DNA of 50,051 bases from Zygnema cylindricum (taxonomy: Eukaryota > Streptophyta > Zygnematophyceae > Zygnematales > Zygnemataceae), in the NCBI GenBank assembly GCA_037447655.1, contig JBBHKE010001342.1, positions 64,001 to 114,051 on the forward strand, given 5' to 3'. Numbering within the stretch: the stretch's first letter is position 1; every line of letters starts with the position of its first letter. A program made the translations under genes and the position numbers. Under the pieces are notes generated by a model. It was not told the origin of the DNA. It worked only from the letters and a program-made list of their open reading frames with translations, and ran no database searches. Shown here in pieces: positions 26,245 to 38,800 of this stretch.

Positions 26245-26550
26245 CCAAAAATACAAAAAATAAATAGAAAAAAACGTTGGTGCATTGGTGATTAGTAATG
26301 GGAAAATTTATTGAAATTATTATCAAATGTCAAAGTTCAGCTTATTGACTTTGGTTTGCACATCCTACCCTTTCACGCTTTATATCATTAAAATCTTCTT
26401 GACTAGAAGTTATTTTCATATACGAAGATGCTACTACAAATATCTTATTGGTAAAACAAGCATGAGAATAGAAGAATACAAATTCGGCAATTCGTTGTCA
26501 TTTTCTCTAAAAAGACATTTTAGTGTGAGTCTTGTGAAAGGGGAACCTAC

Positions 26551-26834
26551 ATTCGCAAGTAAACTTGTTGGCTTGGTTGCTGTATCCTTCATTGCATGCG
26601 CATGTGGGTGACGTCACGTTGGTGACTTTGGAGCAAATGCCTCCTCCTCCACAAGGCCCTCCTGGTTGGGTCGCATTGCAAAATGCTCCGCAACTGCTTT
26701 TACTTCGTTGTTTTATGGGTTTACACTTAGTTGGAAGGTTTGAGCCAAAAAGGCAATTGGCTAATAACTCCACACACGTTGGGTGTGTATTGACTCTTAT
26801 AATTGGCCCGGTGAAGTAGTTGTTTGAAATAGAA
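26551..26834 (-). CDS. last LRR, Cys-rich linker and EGF-like domain exon
   Basis: Acceptor CATATTTTCAG at 26,835. The exon encodes SISNNYFTGPI (final LRR core), a linker with Cys residues (HPTCVELLANCLFG, TKCKPIKQRSKSSCGAFC), then PCGGGGICSKVTN, SPTCACNEGYSNQ and KFTCE. The six EGF cysteines are near residues 242, 251, 257, 268, 270 and 283, with the C-x-C spacing typical of EGF domains. The proposed donor is GTAGGT at 26,550. Without splicing, translation runs 14 more residues to a TAG at 26,509-26,507. Confidence 0.88.
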
Positions 26835-29800
26835 CTGAAAATATGCTCCAACAATGTAAAAGAAAGAAACTTGGTAAGCCATAAAACTTTATAACACTTT
26901 TGAAAAAAGATAATAGTTTGAATGCACAAACTTTGACTCATGTACAACAAATTATAAAAAAGAGGCATGCACTAAATTCTCATTTCACATAATCTGACTG
27001 ACATAGCATCTCCACATGAAATGCTCATATGACATTAGGATTGATTAATGAATATTGTATTTATAATATAAATGAATGTTTGTCACTAATGATTTTGAAT
27101 TTTCATCGACGTTCTTTGAATATGTCACTTGTTTAAAATCAAAACTATATAATCTGTCATATGGAAAACTTCAAACACCCTAAAACATCGACCTTTTAAA
27201 AAAGGTTAAGGAAAAACAATGTAGGATATAACTTTGGTTATTATTTCCAAAAAAACCTTCCTAAACTGCTGAATTGTACAATGTGGCCCAATTGTTTTTG
27301 AAACAAATTAATAGCGTTTTGTCTACACTGTTGATGGGTATAAATTATAAAATTGATAAACACAAAAACAATCCGTAGAGCCATTAAAAACAAAAAACAC
27401 TCAGAAACGGAGAAATGAAATGTTTTTCCACTGCATGAATTTTGTCACAATTCCCCTCCCACTCATTTCTTCTCTCCGTTACAGTTCAACAATCCCCGAA
27501 AATATTAAAGAGAAGTACAAAACTGTTATTTTCACATCACATCGACCTCTACCCCGACTCCCACCCCGACCTTTACCCTCTCCTTGCTTTCTGTTGAAAT
27601 ACAATTAAAGCATTTTTTCACATTTTACACTACTTTAGAATCCTAAACACTACGCTATTAGTTTAGTACTGTGGTTTAATGTTCTGTACTTGACTTGGTG
27701 GATTGTACATACTTTTGTTAGTGTTGATAATTCTTTCATAAGAATTCCTTTTGTATTTGATTCCTTATAACGTAACTAGTTGTACCTTCTAAAGCTACGC
27801 CTAGATTAGATGTACTTTTTAGAGCCTTTTCGGCTACCATTTACTTTGTCTTACTGTAAGACTCCCTTGTGTCTTCGTGAAATATCATTCAATTGTTAAG
27901 ACACTCAAACGACAAACCTCTTTCTTGTTTTCTATGTTTGTCCCTACTATCTCTTGTCTCATCTATCTCGACCTTCTTTTCTCTTTTGACCTCTTTTGCT
28001 ATTTTGTCATATTAGTGTCTGCCTCAAAATCTGTTCCTCAATTTCAGGGCCACAACTTCTATGGTTGAAGTTTCAACTCCAACATTTGTTTTTTTTTGAG
28101 AAGATTTGAGGCCAAATTAATGGCACAGTGACGATACCTGTCCTTTTTGCCAATGATACCTGTCTTTAAGCCACTGTGTTTTTCTTGCCGCCAGTGTAGA
28201 CACATTTGTTGCCGCTCAAACAGTTGTCACTTTGTGGAAAGAAAAATATCATGTTGCTTTTTCTCGACTTCTTTTTTTTTTTGGATGGCCAGATTGCAAA
28301 TCGTATTGGCATGGCGACATCTCCCATGAAGCGTGGCAAACTGCGAGTTGAGCATACGAAAATGACACTTTACCGCATCGATTGGCGCTACGCCGTGGCC
28401 ACATCGATTGGCACTACGTCGCCGATTCAACAGTGTTCAAAAAGATCTCAAGGAATCTATGCTTGATTTTACTCAACGAGTTGAATTCCAAGCCGGCCTT
28501 CTCAAGTGCATTAATTACAATGTCACGCATGAGGATTTGATAAGTAATATTTTGAGCGGCTTGCCACTTTCTTTTTACTTTTCGCAAGTACACTTAGTAC
28601 TGATGTCTCCACTGTTACGTTGCTTGATCTTACTAATCATTTTTGCCATGAGGAATACTGCGTAAATTTATATAAACCAGTCGTTTCTTTTTATGGGTTG
28701 GCGCTAATTGCTTTTTTCTCGCTAAAAATCTTCCAATCTTGTAAGATATCTTACTTCCTCCAACTATAGCGAGTGTGAGCACGTGGTGGACGCGTGTCCT
28801 GTAATGGCCAAAATACGTTATTTACGTTAAAAATAACCTACCGTAGAGAGACCACGAGGACTTCCACTTACAAATCCAAATCTCAAGTCTTTTGCATATC
28901 TTCACGCCTCCACACCGTTTGTTGGTCAAACAACGCATTCGACTGCTGCATTTAATTTTCCGAACGACCCTCATTCACCGTGGTACCTTCCTAATTATTA
29001 CTACCTTTCGCAAAATCCGTCGGTCCAACAAACATCCGATCCTCCCATCTGCTGACCAAAACGTTGGATCTGCGTCACTTACAATTGTACCTGTTGTAGA
29101 TGTATCTGTCACAGTTTCACCAATCAATTATGGGTACGTTTTTTCCATCCAAGTAATCTTTATAATTGGTCAATAGATTTTGGTGAATCTCACCATATTT
29201 GTTGTCATCTTGATACCATGACAAGTGTTGTTCTTTTTCAAGTTCCCTTAAGCATTTTTCTTAAAAACAACATGATAATTCAAATCTCGTTGGACAAGTT
29301 ATTTAAACAGCGATTCGCACGCTTCGCGTCCTATAATCTTTGAGAAAGTTTATTTTGCTTTGAACCTCATGAAAAAACTTTTTTCACCTAGTTCGGCTTT
29401 ACGCCATGGGAGATTTGGCATCTTCACTAAATCCAAAGTTCAAATTTTTCTTCCACTCGAAATCTCATAAGTAGTGGCACTCGGTAGGGAAATCTCTATG
29501 TTATAATTTTTTTTAATGATATTGCCTATATTTTACTAGCTCTTTCTCATTTTTGTTCCTCTTTTCTTACATGGCATCTTCATTATGGCCATTTAGATGA
29601 TGCTCGCCTAGCTTCCTTTGGAAAATGACTTGTACTTGGAATTGATCAATTTAATGGAAGTAAAATTTATTTTTGTCATGGTTGTGTCGTTGACAAGATG
29701 TCGCGTTTACCTTTTTTTTCCTCTCCCACTCGCTTTTTTGTTCTTTTTTATCTCATTCATAGTCATATTTGCGGTCCCATTCCCATTACAAATTTTGGTG

Positions 29801-32800
29801 GTGCAACATACTTCTCACTTTTATCGATGACTTTTCTCGATTTACAAACATTTATTTTATACTCTATAACTTTAAATATTTTACCAATTATTAACGTTTC
29901 AAAACAATTTTTCCAATAGAATTTAGGTGCTCGTGCAATGCGCAAATTTTTGTGGGATATTCCCCTAATTCAAAAGCCTATCGCATATGGTGTCCCACTT
30001 CACGTCGTATTGTCACCACTCGTTACTTGTTTTTCATGAAACTCCTCTCATACGTATGTTTTTCCTAATTTTACTCTCTTTTATTCAATTTATTCCCTCT
30101 TTAAAAAACTAACCCTACTAATTTTTTTACAACCTTACCTACGACTTTTTAACACCTTCCCATCTACGCTTTTTAATCCCTCGGATATCTCCCATTTCTT
30201 TCGGTGTTTCCACTTTTTTAGATTGTGTTATTTCCTCTAATTCTGGCGATTTGTCACATCTAGTACAATCTGCTATTTCCAGTGGCCTCCCACTTGCCGT
30301 ATAGTCCGCATTAAGTGATGCTTCGATCCTTCAAACGACAAATTTACCTCCACCATCTTTGGAAGTTATGTCGCTGCCCATATTGATTCGTACTTCGGTC
30401 ACTATTTCGCCGAACAAATTGCCGTACGACCGACTACGGGTTTACTCAACCAACTTCGAAGATTCGCGAGAATCTTGACCACGCAACCTTGCAGACGTTA
30501 GAAATCTTCCCACATTGATAGCCGTTTTTAAACGTCCAAATGGCGACAAGTAGAGGGTCGTCGCTACACAAGAGTACAACGCGTTAATGTCGAATATTAC
30601 TCGGACCTTATGTACTCTTCCACCAAATCGGTGTGCAATTGTATCAAAGTGAGTGTTTAAAATTAAACTGGTGGCAGATGGATCCGTTGACCATTACAAA
30701 ACACGTCTTCTCGCCAAGGCCTACTTACAAATAGAAGGCGTTGACTACAACAAGACCTTTGCCGCTGTTGCAATGGTTGACTTCATCCATACGATTTTTT
30801 TTCTTGCCGCCCTTCATGATAGGGAGTTACAACAACTTGACGTCCAAATTGTTTTTTTTCATGGCAGTCTTGCAGAAGATGGTTTTATGGAACAACCATT
30901 TGGCTACACAGTCACTGGGAAGGAAACTCTAATCTCTTGTCTGACTCTTGTTTGACTCTTGTTTGTCATTTATGTAAGTTTATTTATGGTCTCTAATCTC
31001 TTGTCTGAATCTTGTTTGGCTCTTGTTTGTCATTTATGTAAGTTTATTTATGGTCTTACACAGGCGCCAAGAGTGTGGCATCAAACACTTGTCGCAAAAT
31101 TAATTAAGAAATGTTTTAGGGAAATCAGTGCAGATTTTGGAATCCATATAAGGGGTGCAAGTGACTAGTTAATCATTATTATTATTTACGTTGATGAATT
31201 TATTCTCGCAGGTCCAAAAAGTCATTAATTTACCAAGTGAAAGGCATTCTCTCTTCCCATTGGCATATGACCAATTTAGGAGACCTTGACGATTGTTTAT
31301 GTATCACTATTCTACGTCAAAGGTTTGCACGCATTTTGCAAATGAGTCAAGAGCGTTGCATTCTCAATCTCTTTAACCATTTTGACATGACCGATTGCAA
31401 TCCTGTGCCTACTCATCTCGATCCCAACACCACTCTCACCAAAATGTCCTCTTATGGGAGTTCCTCAAGACATATAAGCTAACTCTATCGGTCTATTATA
31501 TGAAAATTGATGTTATGCCAGGTACATGGCCGGAAATTTGTATCGTCGTTTGTCTTTTGTCTCAATTTTTGCATTGTGACACTCTTACCCATCTCCAAGC
31601 TGTCAAAAGTGTTCTTTCATTCTTTCAAAGCATCATCATCTCACTTTTTCTCTTCTTTCTTCTCCCTCGCCTTCCTCTTTTTCTTTTTCTCTGGACACTT
31701 AAATTATTGTGTTTTGCGATGTTGATTGGGGCTATCAACCCGACAATTGTCGCTCTATTTTTGGTGATTGTGTTTTATTTTGCGGTGGCCTTGTCTCTAG
31801 GTCGTCTCGTAAGCAAGACACTGTTGCTCTTTCCTCGACCAAGGCCGAATACATGGTCGACACTTCTGCCACAAAGTCGGCTATTTTGTTTCAACGTTTT
31901 TTTTCCGATCTCTCCTTTCCTCTATTTTCTACCACCTCCATCTTTTGTGATTCTCAACGGGCCTTGGCCCTTATGAAAAACCTTATCCACCACATACGCA
32001 CTAAACATATCGATATCCAATTTTTTTTTGCACGTGACAAAATTCTTGATGGCACCTTCTCTTTTTCTCATTGTGCCACTGGCTCTCAACTCGTTGATTT
32101 CTCACAAGACCTCTCCCTCGCATTTTATTCCATCAGTCTATTTTTCATATTCGTTTTTGTGACTAAGCATGCTTTGCGAGTTAAAATACAATTAAAGCAT
32201 TATTTAGTTTTCTACACTACTTTAGAGTCCTACATGTTACGCTATTAGTCTAATACTGTGGTTTAGAGTTTTGTACTTTACTTAGTGGATTGTATATACC
32301 TTTGTTAGTATTGATGATTCTTTTGAAGGAATCCTTTTTGTCTTTGATTCTTGTAAGCGTAACTAATTGTACCTTCCTAGCTTACACCTACATTACATGT
32401 ACCTTTTAGAGCCATTTCGGCTACACTTTACTTTGTCGTACAATAAAACTCCATTGTATCTTCGTGAAATATCATTTAATTGATAAGAGACTCAAACGAC
32501 AAACCTCTCCCTTGTTTTCTTTGTTTGCTGTTACACTCTTGTCTCTTCTATCTCGGCCTTCTCTTCTCTTTTGGCCTTTTTTGCCATTTTGGCATATAAG
32601 CTCTTTTGGCCTTTGATGGCCACTCATTCAATACTTCTTCAGTCATGTCTTTTAATTTTTTACAACTAGATATCATAAAAATAGACGAAAAAATAGCAAG
32701 TATTTCTATTGAGAAATAAAGTACAATTAAAAATAAAAAAAAGTAATTTTATACCATTTTCCTTCATTCATGTTTATTGATCGTTGTTAATAATTATTAT

Positions 32801-35800
32801 CATTCGTCTGTAATTATTAATATTTTCAGATATTAGTTTTAGATTTATTCGTATATTTTATGCATATATTATATTTATTTCTTATCTTTGGTTATTATCA
32901 TTATTGATTAGTTTTAGTTATTAAAATTATGCACTTGGAGTAAAGTAAGATGCGATTACTAGCTAAATATTTATTTATTTATTTATTCTTAACTAATCGA
33001 TAGTATTATCAAACGTTATATAACTCTATAACATTTTTTATTTACTATTGTTGATATTTTTCTTTGCTATTTTGATTGTTATCATCGTTTTTATAAGTAA
33101 TTAATATTTTTTTTCATTTTTATCTATCGTTGCTATTATACTTCCTTATTATAAAGATTACGATCTATTTATTATAATTATTATTATTTCAGTTTTAATT
33201 TTTATGATTATTTTCATTATAATTATTTTACAGATCCTAATTAGACATTTGCAAAATAATACACGTAAATGTATGAACATATGGACTTGTATTTCAAACA
33301 AAAAACAAAAAAAAAAAACTTTCCGTTTGAGTACCGTGCCCAAACTCTTACTACATGTAAAATTATGACTTTTACAATATTCACCTCAATATGTTTCTTA
33401 CAGTTGACCATCACATTTCAGAGTGCACCATTGATGCGCAAAAAATACAATTAAGAAAACCGTGTATCTTACAAGTCTATGAGGTATTTAATTTGACCGA
33501 CGGACGATGGAATGCCTCCACTCAATTGGTTGCTAAAAAGCCATCTAAAATATCAATCATTCTCTTACCCCCCCCCCTCCAACCTCACCCAAAGTGCCTC
33601 ACTTAGTATAGGTGTAAGCTTATAAACCGAGAACATTTTTCTTCCATGTCATTTTACTCTCCATAACTATATTTCCTTTATTACAGATAAAAACTGTGTC
33701 AGTATGGTGAACATTACAAAAGAGAAATTGCGTTTTTTAAATAAAATAAATTGTCAATGATAAAAACTTAAAAGGTAAAATTATTTTTGTTTCTTTTTTC
33801 TCGTTGAAAATCTCTTAGCGTTGAAAAACATTAGGAAATGGAGTTACTGATTAGCATTATTATTTGTGAAAACCTGTAGCTATTATTTAACTATAATGTT
33901 TATTACTTCTAATTTCCTTTTAAATATTTTTCCAACAAATTGGGCAACTTAAATAAAATAGGAAAAAAACCCGATTTTAACAATCAATAACACATTTAAA
34001 TAGTTGTTATCTATAAATCATAACCATTTCATGTACACTTTTGATGCCTAAAATAATCATAGTTGCGTTGTCTTACAAGTGTTCCAGGGATTTTAGTTGA
34101 CCGATGGACGATGGAATGGGTCCACTCAATCGGTTGAGGGGCAAAGATCTGTGACACCGTGTAATTTGCAATTTTAATACGTTTTGTCGTCAGATTGAGC
34201 ATGTACTTTTTTAAGTTTTAAAAATGAATAAAATATTGAAAAACAATTAATCACTCTATTTTCAAACAGTTGTGTCGTCTCTATTTAATCATCTTACAAC
34301 TTTTTGATGTGGTGAATTGTTATTCGGCGACAAACCATAACCATTTATAACGCACTTTTGATGCATAACATAATCATTATATCATGTTTCTTACAAGTAT
34401 TGGAGTTTTGTCAGTTGACCGATGGATGATGGAATGCTTCCACTCAATCTGTTGCCATAAAGAAATCTATGACAATGGGTATCCCACCCTGTCATTCCCC
34501 ACCCGCGGCCAAGTGCCTCCAAGTTAGTTTTAGTTATATAGTTATAAGCGAATAAGCGACAAGATTAGTAAATAGATCTAATGGGATTCTATCCACAGTC
34601 ACACTAAAAAAATGATAACAATAATCCATTCAATTTTTTCACTTTTTTTATTTGATCATTATGCACACAATGTCCACACACAATCTCATTTGTTTATGCG
34701 CCTTTCGTACCCCTGTGCCTTTTGTTGTTTTTTGTGTTTTTTCTAAAAATCATATGAAGAAAAAAACATAATAAACAGTTAAAAACTCGTAGGGTAAAAT
34801 CTGTTTTAAATGCATGTTTTTACACCATATCGATTTCCGTTCACAATCTGGCCAACTACCCTTTCTTCCTCAATCACATCATTCAATGTTTCGTTATTTT
34901 TCAACATAAAAAACCAAAATAAAAAACCATAACGTTACACGAAAATGCAACATAAAAAAAAAACAATTTATTGACTATGAAAAATCAAAAGGTCAATTTG
35001 CATTTGTACTTTTTCTTAAAAATCGAGAAATAATTTCTGAATATATAATTTATTGTTGTTGAAAAAAATAATACACTAAGTATATTACAAATTATTATAG
35101 CACCCGGTATTATGTTTTCGATATTCAATTGTTATTCATCACTCATAATAGTGCATAAATTTTATTTTATATGTTATTTATTTTTATTTATTTGTAATCA
35201 TTATTGTACTCTATTTAAAAAACATAATTATATATTTTCAAGCTGCTATTAACGATAGTCATAACATTTTTAATGACGATGGTCATTCCCTCTATCCTCC
35301 ACCACACACCATAACCATTTAGAGAACACTTTTGGCGTGACACAACATAACCATAGTGTCATGTGTCTTACAATTTTTAGAGTGGATGTCAATTTATATC
35401 GACCATTCTCCTCAACGCTCCCTCCCTCTCCCCCCCCATGTGCTTCCCAATTAGAATAGACTACAAGGTTATCAGCAAAAAAGGAAACTCAAGTATAAAT
35501 ATTTTGCAAGTACATATGATAAAAATTAATCAACCACATATCTTCTAAAAATTGATGAACATAACTTTTTTGGACTTTTATAAACCTTTGTTAATATTTT
35601 TTGTTGTTTCTTTTTGTAATACATGAAAAGTACATCGCCCCAAAAATCACATATTTCTATCAAATTTCATTTCTCCCGAATACTCTTCTGTGGTTTTATT
35701 ATTTTTAGTTTTCCAAAATTATTTTCCATATATTTTGAATGTCTCTATTTATAAACTACAAAAACAGGCAAAACCAAATAGTTAAAAAAATTTGACAGTT

Positions 35801-38800
35801 CGAAGAGTTTCTATCCCTCTTTTTCTCCCAACCTCTGTTTAATATGTGCAATTTTGACAATTTTGATGGCAAGAAACTCATGAAATATTTTTTGCTTTGT
35901 TAGTCTTCCGCGATATACTTTTAGCATTTGCTTTTAAAATAAATTTATCGCCTCCCCCAAACCCTCCCTCCCTCCCCTTTTCGTAAATGAGGGTTTATTA
36001 TGCTATTCCAGTCTTTTGCTACAAAAGAAATTCTCTGCCCCTCCTTTCCCCTTCCCTCAACTCCCAGTCCCTCCCCACCCAAACATCCCTTCCCCTCCCA
36101 CAGTTTTTTCCCCAAACTCTGCTGTTTTGTCCAATAGGTGTGTCGAGTGGAAGGGGGAGTTGGAGGGTAGAGGGGATGGAAGGGTCGAGGGTTGAGGACA
36201 AAGGTTTGGAAGGTAGAGGATAGAGGATTGAGGGTAGAGGGTAGAGGACGGGGAGGGGGCATGGAGATAGAAGACGCGGAGGCGTGGAGGGTAGAGGGAA
36301 AGGTTGGGAGGAGGGTAGAAGGTAAAGAGGGCTAGAGGGTAGAGGTGCAATTTTTGCAGAGTTTTATACAGAATTTTATAAATATAAAAAGTAAAAATTA
36401 CAACATGTTGGGGTTTCACACCACGTGACATTTGTACCGATCCCCTCCCTCTCTCCCCCCCCCCACAGTCACAAAGAAATAAAAATCATGAAAACCATCG
36501 GGGAAAAAAAAAACGTTACACCACTTCTTACAAGTATTGGAGGGATTTCAGTCGACCAATGGACGATGGTATGCTTCCATTAAACTTGTTGTAAGATAGA
36601 TTTCTGCGACACCAGGCATTTCCAAAACACCAATCCCCCCTCCACTGCGTCTCGGTTAGCATGGGCTACAAGGTAATACACTAAAATAGAAAACAGAGTA
36701 AGACAATTTAGCAACTACAAGTGAAAAAGACATGTAAAAAGCCCATTTTATGAATGTTATTCAACATAATTTTGTTGAATTTGAACTTATAATTAATGGT
36801 TTTGACCACTCATATTTTAAAAACTAAATAAAAAACCTTTTCCATGATTAGAACATTTTCTTTCCTAAAAAATGGAGAATTAAAAACAATAAATATACCG
36901 AATAAGAAATCTACCCCCCCTCCCTCTCCTCCACCCCCACCCAACTTCCCCATCTCCCAACCCTCCCTCCCCCCCCACCTCCCCTGCCTGCTCCTTCTCC
37001 ACTTTTATAAACGAAAACACAAGTTCAAAAGAAAAACAAGTGTAACGGGAAATTTTCGGATTTTCTTTATTAAAATCGTGTAATTACTCATTTGTTTCTA
37101 CTTTCTTGTGCATCAGATACATTCCCCCTCTTTGAGATCACTCACAACTTTGTCAACTTTGTGAGGTTGCCGATCTCCGGCACAATGCTCCCCTCCAAAT
37201 TTTGTTGATATAGTCTTCTGCACCCCCTATCCAGCAGCCGGTGAACAACATCGAATTTGTTTCCACTCCCACCCAATTCTATATGAATTAAGAGATATTT
37301 TCATCCCCTACGATTCGTGGTCGAAAAGGCTCTTGATTCATACTCTTACTCCCCCCCCCCCCACCAACTCTCTCCTATCGCAGATAGTCACAAAGCACTT
37401 AACCACCTTCCCATTTCTTACAACAGGTTATCGCATTATCTTCAAACTCCACCATTCTTCCCCCCCTCCTCCAACACCATTCTTCCCCCCCTCCAACACC
37501 CCTCCAGTTTGAAAAATACCAAATATATATTTGAACGCATTGAAGGATTTTCCTGATTCTCTCACCTCCCCCTCCTTGACCCTTCACCTCCGCACTTCTT
37601 ATATACACGAAAGCACGCCATTTTTTCTACCTTGCCCCTTACCCACTCTCCCCTCTTCGCTTGTTTTCGAAAGGATAGATCACACCATATAAATAAAAGC
37701 GGAAGTACTCAAATTGAATACATTCAGCTCACAAGGTTTCATAAATATTCATCCATTTTGTAATAACGAAAATGACATTTCTTCTTCTTCTCTCCTTCTC
37801 TTTTCCCTATTTCCTCAAAAGACATTGAAAACTGATTCTAATACAACACATTCGACCACTACTACCTCCATACTTAAGCAAGGGAATAAGGCTTTGACAC
37901 GTCCGAACGTGCCCCGTCGGAAAACCTCCAAAAAAAAGCTACTTGTTGACCTAGAACACTATTTTTAAACTAAATACCAAGACGCAAAATGAAAATAGAA
38001 ACTGAAAATAGTGGACAATACTAGACAAATGACAAAATAAACAAATCTAGCGCATAATTGAAAATGAAAGTACCGACACTAAACCGACTTGATTCCGCAC
38101 ACACCGATCTCCCATTGTTATCCTTTTAAATACTACATCCTATCAAACAGAACGCGCGACACTCGCGCCGATAAAGTACACCAAGAATTGCTATTAAAAA
38201 AAGGTTGGTGTTATTAACTCTGTTTTGGGTTTAAGGGCTTAACACTAACAAAAATTAACACTCGTTTATACATCTAACACTACTTTGGATATACATTCCC
38301 ATAAGCGTAATGATGTGATCACATATCGACGCTTGAACATGTGAGAACAAGTATTCCTTTTTTTCCCTCGTCTTTATGACTGTGTATCAAATCTAACAGC
38401 GCTTTTCTCAGACAACGCTTTCAATTTCTCGTATCGATGCCTTTATTTGACACTCATTTTGTATGTCTATAAGAAATAATGAGCAGTTTTAGTACAGACT
38501 GACACAGTTCGTAAATTACACTATTTTAAAAAATTCAAAAGTAGAGTAATTAATGTTGATTAAACGACACCTACATCAACATAAAATAAAAATAGAGTCA
38601 TTAATTCTATTTTATGTTCAAAGGTCAAATTTTAGGGGGGTCGAATTAGCGTAAGTAAGGCTAATAGCGATTGACGGTATACATCACATGTCATAAGCAA
38701 TGACCAGTACGACTCAAACAACACAGTATTCTTATAAACAGGACACTTCGGGTGAAATTCCATTGGAGAAAACCTGAGATTGTTTACTGAATGTGGTACT

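Larger units (their letters stand above)
27592..32594 (+). mobile_element. Ty1/copia LTR retrotransposon, both LTRs present, decayed
   Basis: Two ~417-bp LTRs of the same sequence bracket degenerate gag, integrase, RT and RNase H segments in the copia order (integrase before RT). It lies in the last identified intron of the minus-strand LRR-EGF gene, antisense to it. No 5-bp target duplication is visible (CTTTC before, TATAA after). The LTRs differ at many positions and every coding domain carries stops or shifts, so the insertion is old. Confidence 0.92.

Noticed and set aside
31395-31976. A 193-codon open frame of Leu/Phe-rich sequence
   Set aside because: It is an out-of-frame shadow across the decayed copia RT and RNase H region. 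The real RNase H motifs are in another frame.
27587-32599. 5-bp target duplication for the 27.6-kb copia
   Set aside because: Flanks read CTTTC and TATAA and do not match. Either the flanks have mutated or the LTR ends are off by a few bases.
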